From the NCBI GenBank assembly GCA_002410925.1, contig DHPR01000033.1, forward strand, positions 435,904 to 499,903: a DNA stretch of 64,000 nucleotides, given 5' to 3'. Every line of letters starts with the position of its first letter. Within the stretch, counting starts at the first letter, position 1. Of this stretch, positions 58,517 to 64,000 are shown in pieces. A program made the position numbers and the translations under genes. This DNA is from UBA5359 sp002410925 [NCBI: bacterium UBP13_UBA5359] (GTDB taxonomy: Bacteria > UBP13 > UBA5359). The notes beneath the pieces were generated by a model that saw only the letters and a list, made by a program, of their open reading frames with translations, searched no databases and was not told where the DNA came from.

Positions 58517-58800
58517 TTATATCTCTTTCGCGGCTTTGTTAACGGCATTTCCCGCCGCTTCCAGAGTATACTCTATATCCTTTTCCGCGTGTGAGAAAGT
58601 GATAAAGAGTGGATAATGTTAGAAAACGTCCTCTCTGCAGAAGATATTTAATAAAAAGGTTTTTTAAATGCTTAGCCGCCGGATTTATTATCATCGTCGA
58701 AGACAACCTCTTCACACTTAGAATTTCTCCGTTATTGCTGAATATCCTTCTCAGGCCATCCATAAGATCGACCTCTGCTATAAACCCTTCTATTAATAAT
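58517..58800 (-). pseudogene. Remnant of a class-III aminotransferase (GSA-aminotransferase type)
   Basis: Two frames of one gene can be recognised: LMDGLRRIFSNNGE and LFIKYLLQRGRF, resembling the region before the C-terminus of HemL-type aminotransferases, and, shifted, FITFSHAEKDIEYTLEAAGNAV ending at TAA 58517. The middle of the family pattern (about 18 bases or more) is deleted and the N-terminal two thirds are gone. The rest of the gap up to 59000 contains no clear feature beyond possible control sequence for the SDR gene. Confidence 0.65.
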
Positions 58801-59000
58801 ACCCGGCAAAATTATAGAGTAAACGAGGAAGTATTCTGTTTTAATAATGCGACCGTATGTCCATTCTGTACCATCTGGCAAGCATCTTTACCCGGAATGA
58901 CTTAATCCTTGATCATTGCTTGCAACATCCTGTCTCGTTATACCTCTGTTTATATTTCTTGTGCAGAGGGAATAATTATACAAAAAATGACGGCGATATC

Positions 59001-59795
59001 ATGCGGCATAAATCGATAAATGAATTGGTTTCTCTAGAAGGGAAGACAGCACTGGTAACGGGTTGCTCTCAAGGCATTGGAGAAGCGATCGTTTCCAGGC
59101 TTGCTCAGGCCGGAGCCTCTTTGATACTGGTAGATATTAATCGAAAAAAGCTGGAAAGAGTAAGAAAGGAAAGATGCGCCTCGGCACATGCCCTCTGCAT
59201 GGCGGCCGATCTATCCAAGAAAGAGGCTATAGATAAGCTATGGCGTGATTTTAAAGGGAATAAGCCGGATATACTTATCAACAATGCCGGGGTATATCCC
59301 TTTTTGGACTACCTTGAGATGACGGCGGATGCCTACAAAAAAATACTCGATGTAAACTTGAACGCTTCCTTTTGGATGTGCAAAAATTTTATAAAGCGGC
59401 GTGGAAAAGAGGGTGGCATCATCATAAATATCTCTTCAATAGAAGCCATACTTCCCTTTAAAGAGAATATGGTTTCATATAGTATCAGCAAAGCAGGCAT
59501 TATTGCTTTAAGCCGTTCTCTGGCTAGAGATTATGCCAGGGATGGCTTTCGTATCAATACCATACTGCCCGGAGCTATAAAAACTCCGACCACCAAATCT
59601 TTGATGCTGGAAGCAATTTTTAAATTTAAGATAGGATTAGCAAAAACAGGTTATCTCTTTAATAATCGTCTGCCGATCGGGCATTGGGGGGAGCCGGATG
59701 ACGTAGCCAGAGCGGTCATCTTCCTTGCCAGCGATTTATCCTGTTATATCCAAGGGGCATTACTCCCAGTGGATGGCGGCTTCCTCTCAGCATAA
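59001..59795 (+). CDS. Short-chain dehydrogenase/reductase
   Basis: The 264-residue SDR has TGCSQGIG (cofactor site), NNAG, catalytic Ser in INISS, YSISK (Tyr, Lys) and the C-terminal GALLPVDGGF. The ATG at 59001 begins the conserved start (MRHKSINELVSLEG) although the ribosome binding site is weak. A longer open frame upstream is unlikely coding. It lies beside the decayed aminotransferase; convergent with rex. Confidence 0.9.
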   Translation: MRHKSINELVSLEGKTALVTGCSQGIGEAIVSRLAQAGASLILVDINRKKLERVRKERCASAHALCMAADLSKKEAIDKLWRDFKGNKPDILINNAGVYPFLDYLEMTADAYKKILDVNLNASFWMCKNFIKRRGKEGGIIINISSIEAILPFKENMVSYSISKAGIIALSRSLARDYARDGFRINTILPGAIKTPTTKSLMLEAIFKFKIGLAKTGYLFNNRLPIGHWGEPDDVARAVIFLASDLSCYIQGALLPVDGGFLSA

Positions 59796-59814
59796 GCGCC
59801 AAGCAGCAAAACAG

Positions 59815-59841
59815 ACCCTCTCTTTTATCAAGAGAGGGTCC
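59815..59841. terminator. Bidirectional terminator between SDR and rex
   Basis: An 11-bp perfect stem GACCCTCTCTT/AAGAGAGGGTC with a 5-nt loop lies between two convergent genes, with T-rich sequence on both sides. Confidence 0.8.
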
Positions 59842-59870
59842 ACTCTTTACATCTGACCGAATTCAAAATA

Positions 59871-60497
59871 TCAGCTCCGGCTTCTGGCCAGGAAGAAGGA
59901 GAGGCGCTCCATCTCTGCAGCCAGATCCACATTTATCAGTTGGATGCCTTCCGGAGAGGCAAGCCTAACGGGAGCAAAATTGAGTATGGCCTTAATGCCG
60001 GCGGCAACAGCTAGATTAAGGGCCTCTCGTGCCGCTTTGGCGGGCACGGACAGGATGCTCATTTGAATATCCTTCTCAGCGGCAGATTCCGGCAGCCGAG
60101 AAATATCTTCAATAACTATGCCTTCCCACTTCTTGCCAATTTTAGTGATATCATTATCGAAAGCAGCTATTATATTAAAACCGCGCTCACGGAAACCCTG
60201 ATAAGCCAGCAAAGCTGAACCGAGATGACCTACCCCCACCAAAGCGACTTTCCAATCCTGATCTATACCCAGTATATGGCCGATGCGTTGTCTAAGTTCC
60301 GCCACTATATAGCCTCTGCCGGGAGTGCCGAACTGGCCGAAATAAGTAAGGTCCCGACGTATCTGCGCCGCTGTATAGCCGGTAAGATCAGATATCTCCT
60401 CAGAAGATATAACCCACTCGTCAGGCAGCGTAGATAAGGCTCTGTGGTAGACGGATAATCTCGACACCGTCAGCGCCGGAACTTTACGAAAAGGCAT
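59871..60497 (-). CDS. rex: Redox-sensing transcriptional repressor Rex
   Basis: The 208-residue protein has an N-terminal winged helix (VPALTVSRLSVYHRALSTL; SEEISDLTGYTAAQIRRDLTYFGQFGTPGRGY) and a C-terminal Rossmann domain binding NADH (VGVGHLGSALLAY, AAFDNDITKIGKKW). The SVPAKAA element and the C-terminal swapped helix are also present. It senses the NADH/NAD+ ratio and represses fermentation genes. Its presence supports a Bacillota host. Confidence 0.95.
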   Translation of the reverse strand: MPFRKVPALTVSRLSVYHRALSTLPDEWVISSEEISDLTGYTAAQIRRDLTYFGQFGTPGRGYIVAELRQRIGHILGIDQDWKVALVGVGHLGSALLAYQGFRERGFNIIAAFDNDITKIGKKWEGIVIEDISRLPESAAEKDIQMSILSVPAKAAREALNLAVAAGIKAILNFAPVRLASPEGIQLINVDLAAEMERLSFFLARSRS

Positions 60498-60647
60498 ATA
60501 CTACCTCGCTTTCAAGAAATTAGCCGAGAATAATTCCCCTGCTTTATTATACCTGCGAAGGGATGATCAGGCAATATAAGCAGCCTGGCCGGCCCTTGTC
60601 CTTAAACGAATGCCTGCGCCATGCTATACTGATAACAGGTGATAGAT

Positions 60648-62465
60648 ATGTTCAGATACAGAGCTCTTATCTTGCTTATACCGCTGCTTGCTTCGCTGCC
60701 TTCCGCTGCCGAAGCGGAGCGATATCGCTTTATACCAGCTGAACCGCAACAGGTAGAGAGGATTGCTCCCGTTACACTGGCGGAACCGACATATAAGGTT
60801 GTTCCACCGGCATTACAGGCACGCCTTATCAGTATTTTAGGCCAACAGGAACCCTCCTCTGAAAAGAAGCGCAAAGATATCAAAACAACCGCAGTATTCG
60901 TGGGCCTGTCCGATACAATAGAAAGGGTTACCGGCTTGGATCTAAGCGGCCTGTCCAGGCTAGGCCAGGAGGCATGTACCATAAGCTTTATAGCGGGAAA
61001 CCCTTCTCAGCTGGTAGTGGCGGCAAACTCTGATTACGGCCTATCCGTCGGTCTGCAAAGACTGGATGAATATGTCGGTAATAGCAATGGCAATCGTACC
61101 ATATCTATCTCCGGATTGCTCGATTATCCCTCCTTTCCGATTCGCGGCGTAATAGAGGGCTTTTACGGGCGTCCATGGAGCGAAGAGGAACGGATAGAAA
61201 TGTTGCGTTTTATGGGGCGTGCGCGTTTAAATTATTACTTCTGGGCACCTAAAGCCATTCCCTCACATAGAGATGAGTGGCGGCGTCCTCATTCCAACGA
61301 AGAGCTGGCTTCCTTCCGAATGCTACTGGCCGAAGCAAAATCACAAAAAATTCATCTGGTTTACGGCATTGCACCAGGAAAATCCATCTGCTATAGCAGC
61401 CGGGAGGATTACAACGCTCTGCTGGCCAAGGTTAAATCGGTCATCCATCTGGGCTTCCTTGATATCGCTCTCCTGATGGATGATATCAGCCGGGAATTGA
61501 AGAATAAAAAGGATAAAAGCTCCTTCGGAACGCTGGGCAAAGCTCAGGTTGCGTTAATCCAACGCCTACATGCCGACTTAAAAAAATTGCACCCTGGCGT
61601 CAAAATCTTCTTCTGCCCAACAAAATATTTCGGTGCAGAACCGGAAAAATCCGATTATCTGCTTACCATCGGCAATGGCCTGCCGGCAGATATAGAGATA
61701 TTCTGGACGGGTACCCGTGTTTACTCTCCGTCCATAGCTCAGGCTGATGCCATCAGAGCAGGCAATGTTCTGAGAAGAAAACCTCTCTACTGGGATAATT
61801 TTCCCGTTAATGATTATATAAGCTCACGCCTCCATCTCGGTCCTCTGTTCAATCGCCAAAATGGATTGGAACGCTGTTCGACCGGTCTGGTGATGAACGG
61901 CATGAATCAGGCGGAGGCCTCCAAAATAGCGCTCTATACTGCCGCATCATATCTCTGGAACAGCAAAGCCTATATCGCCGGCACTGCATGGCAAAGATCC
62001 CTGAAAGAGATCGGCGGTACTGAAGCACTGCCCTTTCTGGAAGAGATAGCTATCGGGTTATCGGGGTCAGCTCACTGGCCGGAAGGTTACAGCCATGATC
62101 TTGCAGCCAGGTTTGATCGATTGCGAAATGATTATAACGCCGGTAATGCTGAACAGGCAGTATTTGAGGCCGATGTTTGGCTCACCCGCCTGCTGCGAAC
62201 CTCCGCCAGACTGCGGCAGAGCATTGATAATCGGCAGCTTATGGCTGAACTCTCCCCTTTGCTGGAGCGGCTGGATGATACAGCTGAACTCTGCCGGCAG
62301 ATGTTGCCCTTATATCTATCGCCGAAGAAGATAGATAGGGAGTATCAAGCTCGGATAAAGGAGGCTTCTAATAATATATCGAATAGACAAAAACTTACTT
62401 GCCCTGATATAAAAACTATGGAAAATTTTATCAAGGAGACCATCGTCCGGTTTGTTAGGCCGTAA
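60648..62465 (+). CDS. GH84 family beta-N-acetylglucosaminidase (secreted)
   Basis: The 605-residue protein has a signal peptide (RALILLIPLLASLPSAAEA). Residues ~30-160 form a GH20-N-like domain. The catalytic barrel begins FPIRGVIEGFYGRPWS, contains YYFWAPKAIP, and has the catalytic Asp-Asp pair in LLMDDIS; helices follow at the C-terminus. Substrate-assisted hydrolysis of N-acetylglucosaminides, e.g. mucin or cell-wall glycans. Start ATG at 60648 after AGGTGAT is preferred over the GTG at 60639. Ends overlapping the glycosyltransferase convergently. Confidence 0.92.
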   Translation: MFRYRALILLIPLLASLPSAAEAERYRFIPAEPQQVERIAPVTLAEPTYKVVPPALQARLISILGQQEPSSEKKRKDIKTTAVFVGLSDTIERVTGLDLSGLSRLGQEACTISFIAGNPSQLVVAANSDYGLSVGLQRLDEYVGNSNGNRTISISGLLDYPSFPIRGVIEGFYGRPWSEEERIEMLRFMGRARLNYYFWAPKAIPSHRDEWRRPHSNEELASFRMLLAEAKSQKIHLVYGIAPGKSICYSSREDYNALLAKVKSVIHLGFLDIALLMDDISRELKNKKDKSSFGTLGKAQVALIQRLHADLKKLHPGVKIFFCPTKYFGAEPEKSDYLLTIGNGLPADIEIFWTGTRVYSPSIAQADAIRAGNVLRRKPLYWDNFPVNDYISSRLHLGPLFNRQNGLERCSTGLVMNGMNQAEASKIALYTAASYLWNSKAYIAGTAWQRSLKEIGGTEALPFLEEIAIGLSGSAHWPEGYSHDLAARFDRLRNDYNAGNAEQAVFEADVWLTRLLRTSARLRQSIDNRQLMAELSPLLERLDDTAELCRQMLPLYLSPKKIDREYQARIKEASNNISNRQKLTCPDIKTMENFIKETIVRFVRP

Positions 62466-63135
62466 AACGAAAGCGCAGAAGCGTGATCACAGCTATAATA
62501 CCATCTGCCCAGTTTAGCTTTTTGCCTTCCTGTCTGCTTCTTGGATGATAGGCAATGGGCACCTCGATTATGTTATATCCGGCTTTCAGCAGCTTCGCAG
62601 TTATCTCCGGGCAGATCTCAAAGCCATTACTGCGAAGTGGAATTGATGCTATAACCTCTCTTCGGAACACCTTGTAGGCCGTAGCCTCATCCGTAAGCCT
62701 GGCTCGGTAAAGCAAATTTGTCACTGCCGTCAGAGCTTTGTTGACCAGCAGATTGGACAGCGGTATGCGATTGTGCCGGCTTAGAAAGCGCGAACCGTAA
62801 ACTACTTCGGTATTTCCACTAACGATGGGTTCTACCAAGGCTGAATAATCATAAGGATCAAGCTCCAGATCTGCATCCTGAAAAATAATTATATCACCCT
62901 TTGCTTCCGGCAACCCCTGCCTTAACGCCGCTCCTTTGCCCCGGTTTACCGGCTGTTCTATCAGTCGTATCTTCCCTTCGGCTGCCATGGCTCTAACCTT
63001 CTCCCTGGTGCCGTCGGTAGAACCATCATCAACAACAATTATCTCTTTTCGTAATGGCTGCCGCCTTATACAATTGACAACATCCACTATATATTCCTGT
63101 TCATTAAAGACCGGAATAATGACCGAAAGGAGCAT
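62455..63135 (-). CDS. Glycosyltransferase family 2 (DPM1/polyprenol-type)
   Basis: The 226-residue GT-A protein has VIIPVFNEQEYI, IIVVDDGSTDGT, the DxD motif FQDADLELDP (metal binding), and YGSRFL. There is no membrane part; it resembles polyprenol-phosphate mannosyl- or glucosyl-transferases. It likely makes a lipid-linked sugar donor for the membrane protein encoded directly upstream (shared base between stop and start). Confidence 0.9.
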   Translation of the reverse strand: MLLSVIIPVFNEQEYIVDVVNCIRRQPLRKEIIVVDDGSTDGTREKVRAMAAEGKIRLIEQPVNRGKGAALRQGLPEAKGDIIIFQDADLELDPYDYSALVEPIVSGNTEVVYGSRFLSRHNRIPLSNLLVNKALTAVTNLLYRARLTDEATAYKVFRREVIASIPLRSNGFEICPEITAKLLKAGYNIIEVPIAYHPRSRQEGKKLNWADGIIAVITLLRFRFTA

Positions 63136-64000
63136 CAGATCTTTCCCTCCTCCCGCAGCTTGAATATAGCCGCAATCACCTCTCCGTCAGCGGTGGTTTC
63201 CAGGTACACCTGTATCAAGTAATCCGACCTGCGCATCTTTTGATAGAGACCTTGCCTTAAAGGGCCATAAGCCTCCGGACGGCTGATAATGATCCAATCA
63301 ATTCTGTTTTTAACCAGGTATTCTCGCTTGATTTGCGGCAACGGCTGCTCAATATCCCACCAGCTCAAATCGGCAAAGTGTCTGTAGGGATAATCGAGCA
63401 AGCAGGCCGTTTGCCTGGGATTAAAGGTTAACAGGCGCTCCTTGGGACGGGTGTTTTTGCGTAACCAGCTTGCAACCCCTGCCATCCCTTGCAGTTCACC
63501 ATAATTACTCTTTATGCGTTCTTCTTTAGCTGCATCGCAGGAAAGAACTACGAATGAATTGGTTATGAATGCCACTATTACGATCGCAGCCAGAAAGTTG
63601 TGCAGAGCGATATTTCTGCTGTTTGGTTTTAAAGCCATATAAGATACGAGCGTTATCACCAGTCCCAAAGATAATAGAGATTCCAGCTTTCCCTGCATCG
63701 ACCATGACCAGAGACTGAAAATGGTAGCCAGAAGTGAATAAGAGATTATAGGTGTCTCTCTGCTTATCTGGAAGAAGGCTAAAGAAATCATCAGCGCTAG
63801 TGAAGGCAAAGCCGGAAAAATCAGCCGGGAACCGTACTGATGCCCCATTAGACTGATATAGGTTAACAGACTAAGAGCAAGAACTGCATGAAAGATGTAA
63901 AGACTTCTACCAGAATCCTGATTGACCAAAGAGCCGGCTAAAGCTTTCAACTTACCGCTGAATGGCAAGGTAAAGACTAGGAGGCCAGTGCTAAACCTCC
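63135..64000 (-). CDS. Polytopic membrane protein, C-terminal part (GT39-like), cut by window edge
   Basis: The frame is open from the right window edge. Several membrane segments (YIFHAVLALSLLTYISLMG; LIFPALPSLALMISLAF; LGLVITLVSYMALKP; FLAAIVIVAFITNSFVVL) are followed by an outside domain of ~120 residues (DWIIISRPEAYGPLRQGLY). This is the layout of C-terminal parts of dolichyl-phosphate-mannose-type glycosyltransferases. Paired with the GT2 gene. The N-terminus is outside the window, so no family is certain. Confidence 0.6.
   Translation of the reverse strand, partial: RFSTGLLVFTLPFSGKLKALAGSLVNQDSGRSLYIFHAVLALSLLTYISLMGHQYGSRLIFPALPSLALMISLAFFQISRETPIISYSLLATIFSLWSWSMQGKLESLLSLGLVITLVSYMALKPNSRNIALHNFLAAIVIVAFITNSFVVLSCDAAKEERIKSNYGELQGMAGVASWLRKNTRPKERLLTFNPRQTACLLDYPYRHFADLSWWDIEQPLPQIKREYLVKNRIDWIIISRPEAYGPLRQGLYQKMRRSDYLIQVYLETTADGEVIAAIFKLREEGKI

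Overview
The window looks like a chromosome segment of an anaerobic Bacillota (Firmicutes; Clostridia-like) bacterium carrying one complete integrated myovirus-type prophage. Host markers are a Rex redox repressor, the leuS-comEA-comEC-holA gene order, a biotin-dependent Na+-pumping decarboxylase with its own biotin ligase, a GH4 alpha-galactosidase and many strong GGAGG-type ribosome binding sites. I cannot name a genus from the sequence alone.

Left host flank (1-8717): an FadH/Old-Yellow-Enzyme-type iron-sulfur flavoenzyme cut by the window edge, then (minus strand, read right to left) birA-oadG-oadA-oadB, i.e. a biotin ligase co-transcribed with the three subunits of an oxaloacetate/acyl-CoA decarboxylase sodium pump. 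Next come an SDR dehydrogenase, a Gfo/Idh/MocA oxidoreductase and a secreted protein of unknown function.

Prophage (attL 8655-8741, attR 46559-46645; about 37.9 kb) sits in the 3' end of tRNA-Thr(CGT). From right to left: tyrosine integrase, membrane-anchored WYL-like protein, CI/LexA-type repressor, then on the minus strand an early block (HTH proteins, DnaN-like sliding clamp, small unknown proteins, replication initiator containing a phased 11-bp iteron array, DnaC-like loader). A terminator at about 36.3 kb separates it from the late block (HNH, ParB-methyltransferase fusion, small and large terminase, portal, ClpP-like protease with nested scaffold, decoration protein, capsid, connectors, P2-like contractile tail with sheath, tube, -1 frameshifted chaperone, tape measure, two separate fibre loci, baseplate, lysis cassette). 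Beyond the late terminator at 10.9 kb an AT-richer accessory region carries an AbiTii-type gene with a small partner, and a YfbU gene. This looks like phage cargo and possibly defence.

Right host flank (46.6-64 kb): tRNA-Thr, a VapBC-like toxin-antitoxin pair, the scar of what may be an older integration at tRNA-Phe, melA with a divergent AraC regulator, holA/DUF3006/comEC/comEA/leuS, tRNA-Ala, a secreted protein, a decayed class-III aminotransferase, an SDR, rex, a GH84 hexosaminidase, a GT2 glycosyltransferase and a membrane protein cut by the edge.

The most notable observations are: compensatory T-stem changes between the displaced and restored tRNA halves; 12-bp tandem arm-type repeats beside both att sites, with a related pair beside tRNA-Phe; an 11-bp phased iteron array inside the initiator gene; a phage-encoded sliding clamp; two co-varying stem elements at 39.7-40.2 kb; a palindrome dispersed at four prophage positions; a RING-like mini-protein in the tail operon; and the WYL membrane protein next to the repressor.
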